Source of the DNA: Fibrobacter succinogenes
GTDB taxonomy: Bacteria > Fibrobacterota > Fibrobacteria > Fibrobacterales > Fibrobacteraceae
Direction of reading: 5' to 3'
Length of the DNA: 64,000 nucleotides
Assembly (NCBI RefSeq): GCF_902779965.1
Contig: NZ_CACZDK010000022.1
Coordinates: forward strand, 1-64,000
The position numbers and the translations under genes are program-made. This document shows, in pieces, positions 8,407 through 15,911 of the stretch (positions are counted from its first letter, which is position 1; each line of letters starts with the position of its first letter). Under the pieces are notes generated by a model. The model searched no databases and was not told where the DNA came from. It worked only from the letters and a program-made list of their open reading frames with translations.

Positions 8407-8630
8407 CAAAGATGGACCTGGGTCTTTCGACCAGCCCACTTGTAATTTACCAAATTCTTTGCTAAAAATCAACATAGAGAGCATATTCCAACTTGGAATA
8501 CCGTCTGGCGTTCCCCAATGGGAAGTTTTTGCATTTTTTCGCACAAAAATAGCCTGCTTTATAAACTTTTTAAGCGGAATGCTCTTTTTTGAGTTATTTT
8601 TTAAGCGAAAAAGAGTTTAGCTCTTGTTCT

Positions 8631-8826
8631 CTAAGCGAAATCTGCAAATTTCAAGTATTCGAGGACAAGGCGAACGCTCACGCAGATATGCCGTTTTGCG
8701 GTGTATCTCGGTTTGCTGTACCGACTTCTTAGTCGGTCTTTGGTCGTATGACCAAAGGGCAACAGCCCTTTTGGGGCGTGGGGCGTTTGCGTTTATCGAA
8801 TACAGGCATTGCAGAGCCTCGCTTAG
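8631..8826. ncRNA. candidate structured RNA (nested stems with multi-hairpin head)
   Basis: Perfectly complementary segments are strictly nested: CTAAGCG (8631) with CGCTTAG (8820), TCTGCA (8641) with TGCAGA (8810), GTATTCGA (8655) with TCGAATAC (8796), and GCGAACGC (8670) with GCGTTTGC (8783, one G-U). Inside are hairpins AGATATGCCG/CGGTGTATCT, ACCGACT/AGTCGGT and CTTTGGTC/GACCAAAG, then a GGC-aaca-GCC stem. The whole could be a 196-nt RNA with a long interrupted stem and a branched head. Strand is unclear: a minus-strand terminator lies at 8383-8406. A recombination site that folds as single-stranded DNA is an alternative. No known RNA family was recognised. Confidence 0.55.
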
Positions 8827-8902
8827 GTAAATTGCAACGATCTACGCCTTTTTTGTATATCTGCATAATTGGCGCAAATCTTTGACGAACAGGGGAAAAA
8901 CT

Positions 8903-8987
8903 CTAGGCTATACGCCTAGTGGACTTTTGCATATGCAAAAAACATCGTGCTGAAACCCGCGCGGCATGGTGTTTTACAACCTGCGGG
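8903..8987 (+). promoter_or_regulatory. structured leader of the 62-aa gene
   Basis: Three elements precede the ribosome site: the hairpin CTAGGC-tatac-GCCTAG (8903-8919), a perfect 16-bp palindrome TTTTGCATATGCAAAA (8925-8940), and CCCGC (8956) pairing with GCGGG (8983), which ends 10 nt before AAGGAG. The palindrome resembles a regulator site and the last stem could affect ribosome access. Confidence 0.45.
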
Positions 8988-9008
8988 GATTTTATAAGGA
9001 GAAATAAT

Positions 9009-9197
9009 ATGGCTATTGCGCTTGTGAAAAAAAATGGTGCTTACTACGAGGTAATCGATGAAAATGGCTATGTACTTTTTTCATGGGTGAAGGATGGTCT
9101 GCATGGATATACAAGTTCGACTGTCACCTTTAAAAATGGAGCTTATTTGGAGACGTATAACGCAGAGGGTGAACTCATTAATAGCGTTTTGGAGTGA
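9009..9197 (+). CDS. small beta-rich protein of unknown function (62 aa)
   Basis: ATG at 9009 follows a clear AAGGAG site. The product is 62 residues, begins MAIALVKKNGAYYEVIDENG, and contains repeated short strands separated by turns (VKKNGAYYEV, TFKNGAYLETYNAEG). KNGAY occurs twice, pointing to two similar beta hairpins. No signal peptide or membrane segment is present and no family was recognised. It is preceded by an unusually long structured non-coding stretch and followed by a terminator at 9207, so it forms its own unit. Confidence 0.7.
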   Translation: MAIALVKKNGAYYEVIDENGYVLFSWVKDGLHGYTSSTVTFKNGAYLETYNAEGELINSVLE

Positions 9198-9206
9198 GTT
9201 CTGGTG

Positions 9207-9241
9207 AAAAAAAAGAGCTTAATTAACATGACTCTTTTTTT
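9207..9241 (+). terminator. intrinsic terminator after the 62-aa gene
   Basis: An A-rich arm ending GAG (9207-9217) pairs with CTC followed by a run of T (9232-9241). It is AT-rich but well placed, 10 nt after the stop codon. Confidence 0.5.
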
Positions 9242-9263
9242 ATTGTCTAATAAACGGTTAAAG

Positions 9264-9284
9264 CCCTGCACTTTCTGTGCAGGG
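9264..9284. repeat. hairpin CCCTGCAC/GTGCAGGG
   Basis: A perfect 8-bp stem with a 5-nt loop lies 43 nt upstream of the next start codon. No T run follows it, so it is more likely a leader structure or part of a dispersed element than a terminator. Confidence 0.5.
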
Positions 9285-9327
9285 TAGTTCATTCAAAACA
9301 ATTTACCATATCCGTAAAGGAGTAAAA

Positions 9328-10317
9328 ATGAATGGAATACTTACCTTAAATGGAGTAGAAAAAGCTTCCGTTTCAAATTTGGAATTTGAAGATCTCGGTG
9401 TTCCTAATACCAAAATAAAGGGGGTAATAAATTCTCCACACCCTTTCAAATCTTCATCAGATCTTTTGAGGAAAGATGGATTCAATATAACTGGCATCCA
9501 GCTGGTCTTTTCATCTGTAGTATTCGTGAATATTCAAATAAAAGATGAAGTCTGGTATTTTGAATCTATTGGTTCCTTTAATATACAGTCTGAATCCAAT
9601 CCGAGAGCAACTTTGAAAGACATACAAAATAATGTACAAAATTCTGAAAATGCATTTAGATTAAATTCGGAACAGAAAGATCCCCGTCGATTAACCAACA
9701 TTGATTGGAGTAAAGATACTCCTAAAACAGTGGAGGCATGGAAAGCTCTTTCTCCTGAAGAAAAACTTGACTGGTCGATTTGGCATGAAATCAAACTTCA
9801 ACATTTATTTGCTTCGATTGCCATTCTGTTAGAAATTATTTTGGCAATTGTAGCGATCGTTTGTTTGGAAACTGGTGTAGGCATGTCAATACTGATTTGC
9901 TTGGCAACCTTGGCTCTTGCTATCGTTACAGGCGTTTTCAGTAGTTTTTTGTATCGTGCCCTGCGCGCTTGTGTAGCAGGTGGTTTGATAGGCTCAGTAG
10001 TTGCCTTTATTGTTTTGGCGGCGACATCTGAGGGAACTCTTCGTACGCTGCTAATAATTTTAGGCTATATTGGAAGCATTGCTCTTATGGGTTCTATGGA
10101 AGCGAAGGGTGCCATTGGAAAAAAGATTCCTGATTTTCCTGGGCCAACGGAACCCAGTCTTATAGAAGACATGAAAGAACTTCGTAAGCAATTTAAGAAA
10201 AATATGCCGAAAAGAACTAAGAAACCGAAAAAAAGTAAACCATCTGAAAACTTTGGACAGTATATGGATCGTCAGGTAAAGAGCGCCGAAAAGATGAAAG
10301 ACACTTTCGGTTGGTAA
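9328..10317 (+). CDS. integral membrane protein of unknown function (329 aa)
   Basis: ATG at 9328 follows GTAAAGGAG; the frame is open further upstream, but this start has the ribosome site. The N-terminal 150 residues are soluble. Four membrane helices follow (about 160-180, 185-207, 210-232, 238-258), and then a Lys/Pro-rich cytoplasmic tail (KKNMPKRTKKPKKSKP). No family was recognised. It stands 3 nt before the M50-like peptidase gene, which in turn overlaps a secreted protein, so the three form a tight operon and may act together at the membrane. Confidence 0.85.
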   Translation: MNGILTLNGVEKASVSNLEFEDLGVPNTKIKGVINSPHPFKSSSDLLRKDGFNITGIQLVFSSVVFVNIQIKDEVWYFESIGSFNIQSESNPRATLKDIQNNVQNSENAFRLNSEQKDPRRLTNIDWSKDTPKTVEAWKALSPEEKLDWSIWHEIKLQHLFASIAILLEIILAIVAIVCLETGVGMSILICLATLALAIVTGVFSSFLYRALRACVAGGLIGSVVAFIVLAATSEGTLRTLLIILGYIGSIALMGSMEAKGAIGKKIPDFPGPTEPSLIEDMKELRKQFKKNMPKRTKKPKKSKPSENFGQYMDRQVKSAEKMKDTFGW

Positions 10318-10320
10318 AAA

Positions 10321-10914
10321 ATGCAACAGGTGGTAGCTTGGTTTGGGTGGGGTGATGGCATTGGCGCCCTAGCGGGTGTCAGTGCCGTTTTAACTATACT
10401 CGTTGTTATTGTTCCTGTTGTTATTGGAATGTTGCTTTCTAGTTTGAAACGACTGGAAATTAAAATGATTGCTGTGTTTAGTCACAGTCTAGTGCGCTTT
10501 TTCATGCGTTATGTCACGTTCCCAGGAATCGTTATTCATGAATTATCGCATTTTATTTTTGCCGTAATTACGGGTGCTGAAGTTCGGGATATAAGCTTTT
10601 TCGAAGACGATGACGGTCGGCTTGGACATGTAACAACTCACGCTCGTGGGCCTTGGTTTATTGTTGCAATTCAATATACTCTAATTGCTATAGCTCCAGT
10701 GGTTGTGGGCCTGACTTTAGGATTTCTTTTGCTGCGGTATATTTTTGCAGAACAACATTCTTTGGGGATGAATATCGGTTTGTGGTATTTGGTTGTTTGT
10801 CTTATAAATCATTCTACCATGAGTAAATCCGATATTGAAGGATATTTTCGAGGCGTGTGGATTTTTATAGTTCCTTTTTTCACGCTGTTTTTGATGATGG
10901 GAATATATGCTTAA
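10321..10914 (+). CDS. M50-like membrane metallopeptidase
   Basis: The 197-residue protein has a membrane helix at about 18-40, then the zinc motif HELSH (H73, E74, H77) inside a second hydrophobic segment (FPGIVIHELSHFIFAVITGA), and two or three more helices. HExxH within a membrane helix is typical of site-2-protease-like M50 peptidases. A second aspartate ligand in a later helix is not obvious, so some doubt remains about activity. It starts 3 nt after its upstream neighbour and overlaps the next gene by 8 nt. Confidence 0.75.
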   Translation: MQQVVAWFGWGDGIGALAGVSAVLTILVVIVPVVIGMLLSSLKRLEIKMIAVFSHSLVRFFMRYVTFPGIVIHELSHFIFAVITGAEVRDISFFEDDDGRLGHVTTHARGPWFIVAIQYTLIAIAPVVVGLTLGFLLLRYIFAEQHSLGMNIGLWYLVVCLINHSTMSKSDIEGYFRGVWIFIVPFFTLFLMMGIYA

Positions 10915-11488
10915 ATTGCAGGTTATGACAATAAAACTATTGACAATTGTTTTCTTACTAGTGATTCCTCTTTGGGCTGTTGTTATTAAGCCGCCCTTTT
11001 CGAATAGAGATATTCTGATTTATCTTCAGAATTCAACAAGGACCAGTACTGTAGCGGTTCTCAGTACGATGCCCATGGTTGTTGACGGGAAATACAAATG
11101 CCCTTACATTGGTTCTGTGTATGGTCCTATGGACAAAGATTTTACCTGTGCCGATGCATTTGTCTATCATCTAGTAAGAGTAGCTGCAAACAATAAAAAA
11201 ACTTTAGACTGTTACTATGATTACGACCAACTTAGCGGCGGTCATCCTGTTTCAGTCCCAAATCAAAAGGAATGTCCCGACATTCTTGTCAGCTATGCTG
11301 GAATGAAATTTTTTGCAGCCGTTTACTTCGATGAACTTGATGATTACCGACTGTATTACTACGATATGGAAATTCCGAAACAAGTTTTTCAAGGAGATCT
11401 TGAAAAATTCCCTAAAGTACAATCACAAATACTGTATCGGCAAAAGCACATGCAAAAAGATAAGCCTAAGAAAGAAATTGTTTTTTAA
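10907..11488 (+). CDS. secreted or membrane-anchored protein of unknown function (193 aa)
   Basis: The protein starts with a hydrophobic leader (IKLLTIVFLLVIPLWAVVI) and is then soluble, with two Cys pairs (KCPYIG..FTCADA and DCYYDYD..ECPD). It overlaps the peptidase gene by 8 nt; ATG at 10925 is a possible alternative start. Its location suggests a periplasmic partner or substrate of the M50-like peptidase. That role is inferred from position only. Confidence 0.75.
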   Translation: MLKLQVMTIKLLTIVFLLVIPLWAVVIKPPFSNRDILIYLQNSTRTSTVAVLSTMPMVVDGKYKCPYIGSVYGPMDKDFTCADAFVYHLVRVAANNKKTLDCYYDYDQLSGGHPVSVPNQKECPDILVSYAGMKFFAAVYFDELDDYRLYYYDMEIPKQVFQGDLEKFPKVQSQILYRQKHMQKDKPKKEIVF

Positions 11489-11524
11489 GTGCATTAGGAT
11501 TTATCTTCCCATAGGGGGAACACA

Positions 11525-11710
11525 CATAAAAATGAGACCCCGGCACGGTGGCCGGGGTGACAATGTAATTCGAGAATTTACTGGGTCCTTCCGCCTACGG
11601 CGTCAGGATGACGCTATAAAAAAGGCGACCCCGGCATGGTTCGGCAGGCTCACCAACCTTAGGCCGGGGTGACATTGTAAAGGCGATCCCGCAACAAGTG
11701 CGGGATGACA
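11525..11710. repeat. cluster of dispersed palindromic GGATGACA-type repeats
   Basis: Four repeat units follow each other. They are CCCCGG..CCGGGG with GTGACAATG (11537-11565), a unit ending TCAGGATGACG (about 11581-11612), a CCCCGGCATGG...CCGGGGTGACATTG unit (11629-11676), and ATCCCGC..GCGGGATGACAATG (11687-11713). The same words recur at 19861, 22088 and 50634 and within genes. The last hairpin may also end iorBA transcription, but it lacks a strong T run. Confidence 0.75.
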
Positions 11711-11717
11711 ATGCTAA

Positions 11718-12191
11718 TTAGCCTTCGCGGCCAAGCATGAACGCCTTCTTGTTGCCTTCGTGGAACTTTTCAGCGAAGAGCTTGTTCAAAGCGACGGTCC
11801 ACTGTTCGACGGTGAAGTCGAAGTACTTGGAGAGCTTGCCGAGCATGGCGACGTTCAAAGCCTTCACGTTTTCGAGCTTGGAAACATCGATGTCAGCCGG
11901 CGTGAGGAGCACGCCACCCTGCTTCATGTAGGCTTCGTTCACGACAACCTGCGTTTCGTCAAAGACGACGAGGTAGTCGGCTTCGCCGGTCGGGATCATC
12001 GGGGACTGAACTTCTTCATCCTTCGCAAAGCGGACGTCAGAAGCGATGGAACCGCCGCGCTGGCTCATGCCATGGACTTCGGCCTTCTTCACGTCATAAC
12101 CTTGTTCGAAAACAAGTTCGGCCATCACGTCACTAGCCTTGATAACACCTGTGCCACCGAGGCCTGCAAATTTAACGTTAATTACGCTCAT
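11718..12191 (-). CDS. iorB: indolepyruvate:ferredoxin oxidoreductase, beta subunit
   Basis: The 157-residue protein matches the gamma-type domain of 2-oxoacid:acceptor oxidoreductases: N-terminal GLGGTGVIKASDVMAE, then HGMSQRGGSIASDVRF. IorB works with IorA to convert arylpyruvates, formed from aromatic amino acids, to aryl-acetyl-CoA with reduction of ferredoxin. It is somewhat shorter than typical IorB (about 190). It follows iorA by 18 nt. Confidence 0.9.
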   Translation of the reverse strand: MSVINVKFAGLGGTGVIKASDVMAELVFEQGYDVKKAEVHGMSQRGGSIASDVRFAKDEEVQSPMIPTGEADYLVVFDETQVVVNEAYMKQGGVLLTPADIDVSKLENVKALNVAMLGKLSKYFDFTVEQWTVALNKLFAEKFHEGNKKAFMLGREG

Positions 12192-12209
12192 AATTATTCA
12201 ACCTCTCTA

Positions 12210-13877
12210 TTAAATGTTTCCATTCTTCTTGGCAGCGGCTTCTGCTTCGGCGAGGGCCTTTTCTGCCTTTTCCTTGTTAGCCTTGTCCCAAGCGAGGATG
12301 CTCTTGAGAGCGAGAATGCACGGGCTCTTCGCGACGATGAGCGTGAGTTCGTCCTTTTCAAGGGATTCCTTCACGAGGCGCTTGAATTCTTCCGGTTCCT
12401 TGACCTGGTTCACTTCGTAGACGTTGTCGAAACCGGCGGTCTTTGCAATGGCACCGTAGTCGAGCTTGTATGCCGGAGAGTGGTCGAGGTGACGGCCCGT
12501 ACCCGGATGTTCCTGCTGACCGGTCATAGCGGTGATGCTGTTGTCGAGAATGATGACGACGTGGCCGGTTTCCGGGCGGTTGTAACCCGCTTCCACAAGA
12601 CCAGTAATACCGCTGTGAACAAACGTAGAGTCCCCAATCACGGAGACAACGCGCTTTGCCTGTTCGCGCGGGAGCACGTTGCGGAGGCCGATACCCATAC
12701 CGATAGCGGCACCCATGTCAATCATGTAGTCCATGGCGCTAATCGGCGGAAGAGCGGCGAGCGTGTAGCAGCCGATGTCACCGGAAACGATGCAGTCGAG
12801 TTCCTTGAGAACTGCGAAGGAGCTGCGGTGCGGGCAGCCCGGGCAAAGCATAGGCGGCTTACCCTTGACCGGAACCGGATCCGGGCTCTTGTCGCCAGCG
12901 ATAATGCGGCGGACGCGATTCACGTCGAGTTCACCAAAGCGGAAAATCGGGTCAAACTTGCTTTCGCACTGGATGCCTGCGGCCTTGATGTTTTCAGCAA
13001 GCCACGGGTCGTTTTCTTCGATGACCATGAGGCGCTTGCCTTCGAACTTCTTCGCGAAATCCTTGATGAGCTGCATCGGCAGCGGGTAGGTCATGCCGAG
13101 CTTGAGGATACTTGCTTCCGGAGCGGCTTCACGAACGTGGTGGTAGCTGATGCCGCTGACGATGATACCGAAATCAGCGCTGCGCATTTCGACCTTGTTC
13201 GGGCCTTCGGCAACGTTCCAGGCTTCCATTTCGTCCATCTTGGCGCGGAGGCGACGGCCAGCCGGCTTGGAAAATCCCGGTACCATCACGTGCTGGGCGA
13301 TATTGCGTTCGAAGTTCGGCACCATAGCCGGGAGTTCTTCCTTCGGCACGACGATAGACTTGGAATGATCTACACGGGTGGTCATGCGGAGGATGACAGG
13401 AATCTTGAACTTTTCGCTCGTCTGCATGGCGATGCGGAAGAAGTCGTATGCTTCCTGAGAGTTGGATGGTTCGAACATCGGGCAAACGGATGCCTTCGCG
13501 TGGTTACGCGTATCCTGTTCGTTCTGGGAGCTGCCCTGACCCGGGTCATCGGCAACAATCCACACCATGCCACCATCGACACCCGTGTAAGTTGCAGTAT
13601 AGAGAACATCACTTGCCACATTCAAGCCAACCATCTTCATGGTGACAACACTGCGAGCGTGACCAAAAGCGGCACCGAGAGCAACTTCGGCAGCGACCTT
13701 TTCGTTCGGAGCCCACTGGGCATAGCCACCCAGTTCAGAGTAATCTTCCAAGATTTCGGTGGACGGAGTTCCCGGATAACCTGCGGCAAGCTGCACATTG
13801 CAATGACGCATGGAAAGGGAAATGGCTTCGTTACCCGAAATCAGCATCTTTTTCGCATTTGGATCAAAAGCTGGCAT
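12210..13877 (-). CDS. iorA: indolepyruvate:ferredoxin oxidoreductase, alpha subunit, without ferredoxin domain
   Basis: The 555-residue protein has the pyrimidine-binding domain (ISGNEAISLSMRHCNVQLAA, YPGTPSTEIL) and the thiamine-diphosphate domain (GDSTFVHSGITGLVEAGYN, then LDNSITAMTGQQEHPGTG). The ATG at 13877 follows AAAAAGGAATATC; the frame is open 14 codons further up but without a ribosome site. Classical IorA ends in a domain with two 4Fe-4S clusters. Here the end is an Ala/Glu/Lys helix (NKEKAEKALAEAEAAAKKNG) with no cysteine clusters, so electrons must pass by another route. Confidence 0.92.
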   Translation of the reverse strand: MPAFDPNAKKMLISGNEAISLSMRHCNVQLAAGYPGTPSTEILEDYSELGGYAQWAPNEKVAAEVALGAAFGHARSVVTMKMVGLNVASDVLYTATYTGVDGGMVWIVADDPGQGSSQNEQDTRNHAKASVCPMFEPSNSQEAYDFFRIAMQTSEKFKIPVILRMTTRVDHSKSIVVPKEELPAMVPNFERNIAQHVMVPGFSKPAGRRLRAKMDEMEAWNVAEGPNKVEMRSADFGIIVSGISYHHVREAAPEASILKLGMTYPLPMQLIKDFAKKFEGKRLMVIEENDPWLAENIKAAGIQCESKFDPIFRFGELDVNRVRRIIAGDKSPDPVPVKGKPPMLCPGCPHRSSFAVLKELDCIVSGDIGCYTLAALPPISAMDYMIDMGAAIGMGIGLRNVLPREQAKRVVSVIGDSTFVHSGITGLVEAGYNRPETGHVVIILDNSITAMTGQQEHPGTGRHLDHSPAYKLDYGAIAKTAGFDNVYEVNQVKEPEEFKRLVKESLEKDELTLIVAKSPCILALKSILAWDKANKEKAEKALAEAEAAAKKNGNI

Positions 13878-14112
13878 GATATTCCTTTTTTGTTTTAATC
13901 GTTTTTTAAACGAACGCAAATATAGAAAAAAGGATTGCGCGGGATCCTCGCCGATCCTTGCAACAACACGTTTGGACTACATTTTCGTATTTATCAGTCG
14001 TAATCCAACACATCGATGTACTATCTAGCAGCCATTAAACAAAAAATCTACAAATCAACACACTCAGCAAAATTGGTCTCGACCACTTCCTTTTTTGCTA
14101 TATTACAACCAA
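13878..14112. other. divergent promoter region of iorA and the 14113 lipoprotein
   Basis: A TATATT (minus, 13919-13924) lies about 45 nt upstream of iorA and another TATATT (plus, 14099-14104) ends 8 nt before the 14113 ATG. The second would make the lipoprotein mRNA almost leaderless. Nothing else is visible here. Confidence 0.5.
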
Positions 14113-14604
14113 ATGAATAATGAAAGAAAAACATTCTACACCTTTGCTGTTTTTGCAGCACTATTCCTCACCGGATGCGCATCTATCTTTTTCTCGACTT
14201 TGAATCTACAACATGTCACTGTCGTGGCTGATGACGATGACGCATACGACTTTTATGTAAATGGAATCCTTAAATGCGAAAATACGAACGAGTGTGACTT
14301 TTACCGTTCCACGATTTCGCGATGCCAGTTGACCATTGAAGCAAAAATCGACGAAGTAGTCTTGGGCACGGAAAAATATGGCTACTGGAAAGAATATTCC
14401 TTCATCGAGCAGATGTTTCGAAACAAGGATGATGACGAAAAGGAGAATAAGTGCCCCGAGGGCCTCTTCAGCGGGGCTCAAGCGGTTGTGAAAATCGATC
14501 AAGAAACAAAGAAACGCGAGAGTGCCGCCAGGGAAAGGGCATGGCTTAAAAATTCTGATACACAGTGGGAGGCATCCCCTCACCGTTCAAATTTTGCAAA
14601 ATAG
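14113..14604 (+). CDS. putative lipoprotein (163 aa)
   Basis: The ATG at 14113 gives a leader with a lipobox (AALFLTGCAS). The mature part begins with beta-type sequence (FFSTLNLQHVTVVADDDDAYDFYVNG) and contains two cysteines in CENTNECDF. It ends with charged residues. It may carry a PEGA-like or FIVAR-like small beta domain, but I cannot assign a family. There is no Shine-Dalgarno sequence; TATATT lies 8 nt before the ATG. It is followed by the flavodiiron gene with its own ribosome site. Confidence 0.75.
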   Translation: MNNERKTFYTFAVFAALFLTGCASIFFSTLNLQHVTVVADDDDAYDFYVNGILKCENTNECDFYRSTISRCQLTIEAKIDEVVLGTEKYGYWKEYSFIEQMFRNKDDDEKENKCPEGLFSGAQAVVKIDQETKKRESAARERAWLKNSDTQWEASPHRSNFAK

Positions 14605-14649
14605 GGTCTAATAAAATACTATTATTCCTACAAACCTTTGGAGGTATTC

Positions 14650-15825
14650 ATGATTGTTTCAGATTTTAGTGAAAACATCAAGTTTGTCGGTGTGGATGAT
14701 CGCGAGATTGATCTTTTTGAAGGGCAGTATAAAGTTCCCGATGGAATTTCTTACAATTCTTTTGTGATTTTTGATGAAAAGATTGCTGTGACGGACTCGG
14801 TCGATGCACACAAAGTATCGGAATGGTTGCAGAATATCGAAAACGCATTGCAGGGCAAAACGCCCGACTACTTGATTGTCCACCATTTGGAACCCGACCA
14901 CGCTGGCGGTTTTCTCGAATTCATCAAGAAGTACCCGGACGCAACTATCGCCGCATCTGCAAAAGCGCTTGCGTTCATTCCGCAGTTCTTTAAGCTCCCC
15001 GAAGGCACAAAAACGCTTACGCTCAAGGATGGCGACACGCTTTCGCTCGGCAAGCACACGCTAAAGTTTATCGCAGCCCCGATGGTCCATTGGCCCGAAG
15101 TCTTGCTCAGCTACGATGAATCCGAAAAGCTTCTGTTCTCGGCAGACGCATTCGGCACATTCGGACTTTCTGGAAAACTCGGCGAAGACTGGGTCAGCGA
15201 AGCGAGACGTTACTACATCAACATCGTCGGGAAATACGGCATGCAGGTACAGAGCGTTTTGAAGAAGCTCGCCGGTATCGAAGTCAAGACGATTTGCCCG
15301 TTGCACGGTCCCGTTATTACGGACAATTTAAACTTCTACATTGACAAGTACAACACTTGGAGCAGCTACACGCCTGAAACGCAGGGCGTGTTCGTCGCAT
15401 ACGCAGGCGTTTACGGTCACACGGCAGAAGCCGCAAAGAAGCTCGCCGAATCGCTCCGCGAAAAAGGCGTTGACGTGACGATTATGGATTTGGCCCGCAC
15501 GTATTCTTCGGAGACGGTCGCACAGGCGTTCCGCTACAGCCATCTCGCCGTATGCGCAACAACGCTTGATGCAGGCCTCTTCCCCGCTGCCGAAAAGTTC
15601 CTCACGCACATCAAGGCGAAAAACTACTGCAACCGTAAAGTCGGCATTGTCGAAAACGGCACTTGGGCTCCGATGGCCGCAAAGAAAATGCACGAGATTC
15701 TCGACACGCTCAAGAACGTGACATTCTGCGAAACGACGGTCACGCTCAAGTCCGCACTCGACGAGACTTCAGCCGCGAAGCTCGAAGAACTCGCCGTAGA
15801 ATTCGCGAAGGATTTGGGGAAATAG
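14650..15825 (+). CDS. flavodiiron protein (oxygen/NO reductase)
   Basis: The 391-residue protein has an N-terminal metallo-beta-lactamase-type diiron domain with the flavodiiron ligand motif H79-x-E81-x-D83-H84, further ligands in MVHWPEV, SADAFG and CPLHGPV, and a C-terminal flavodoxin domain (about 250-391, FMN loop VAYAGVYGHTAEAAKK). Such enzymes reduce O2 to water or NO to N2O and protect anaerobes. ATG at 14650 follows TTTGGAGG. There is no fused rubredoxin. Confidence 0.95.
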   Translation: MIVSDFSENIKFVGVDDREIDLFEGQYKVPDGISYNSFVIFDEKIAVTDSVDAHKVSEWLQNIENALQGKTPDYLIVHHLEPDHAGGFLEFIKKYPDATIAASAKALAFIPQFFKLPEGTKTLTLKDGDTLSLGKHTLKFIAAPMVHWPEVLLSYDESEKLLFSADAFGTFGLSGKLGEDWVSEARRYYINIVGKYGMQVQSVLKKLAGIEVKTICPLHGPVITDNLNFYIDKYNTWSSYTPETQGVFVAYAGVYGHTAEAAKKLAESLREKGVDVTIMDLARTYSSETVAQAFRYSHLAVCATTLDAGLFPAAEKFLTHIKAKNYCNRKVGIVENGTWAPMAAKKMHEILDTLKNVTFCETTVTLKSALDETSAAKLEELAVEFAKDLGK

Positions 15826-15884
15826 AACTTAGTTAGCAGAACTTAGAAAAATTGTGCAAAAAAGTCGGCGGAAGCCGACTTTCT
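15824..15884. terminator. AGAACTTAG repeats and bidirectional terminator
   Basis: Two copies of AGAACTTAG (15824-15832, overlapping the stop codon, and 15838-15846) precede a hairpin GTCGGC-ggaa-GCCGAC (15863-15878) flanked by an A run and TTTC. It can end both the flavodiiron transcript and the convergent SUMF1-like transcript. Confidence 0.8.
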
Positions 15885-15911
15885 CGTTTTCAGAGCAGGA
15901 GGTGGTAAAAG

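Noticed and set aside
8341-8544. Open minus-strand frame of 67 codons downstream of the antitoxin-like gene
   Set aside because: It starts at a GTG without a ribosome site, and the intrinsic terminator at 8383-8406 lies inside it. The frame is open further up but has no good start.
8631-8826. An integron attC site
   Set aside because: The nested structure is reminiscent, but the outer ends lack the expected AAC / GTT core words, the element is longer than most attC sites, and no integrase is in the window.
8631-8826. tmRNA, RNase P RNA, SRP RNA or 6S RNA
   Set aside because: No alanine-tRNA-like end, no conserved RNase P words, and the branched head does not fit a rod-like 6S fold.
8624-8830. 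Plus-strand frame covering the structured RNA candidate
   Set aside because: It has no ribosome site, and its sequence is explained by nested inverted repeats. The composition does not look like a protein.
11760-13898. Very long plus-strand open frame antisense to iorBA
   Set aside because: The minus-strand reading gives complete, recognisable IorA and IorB with ribosome sites; the antisense frame is a product of GC-biased third positions.
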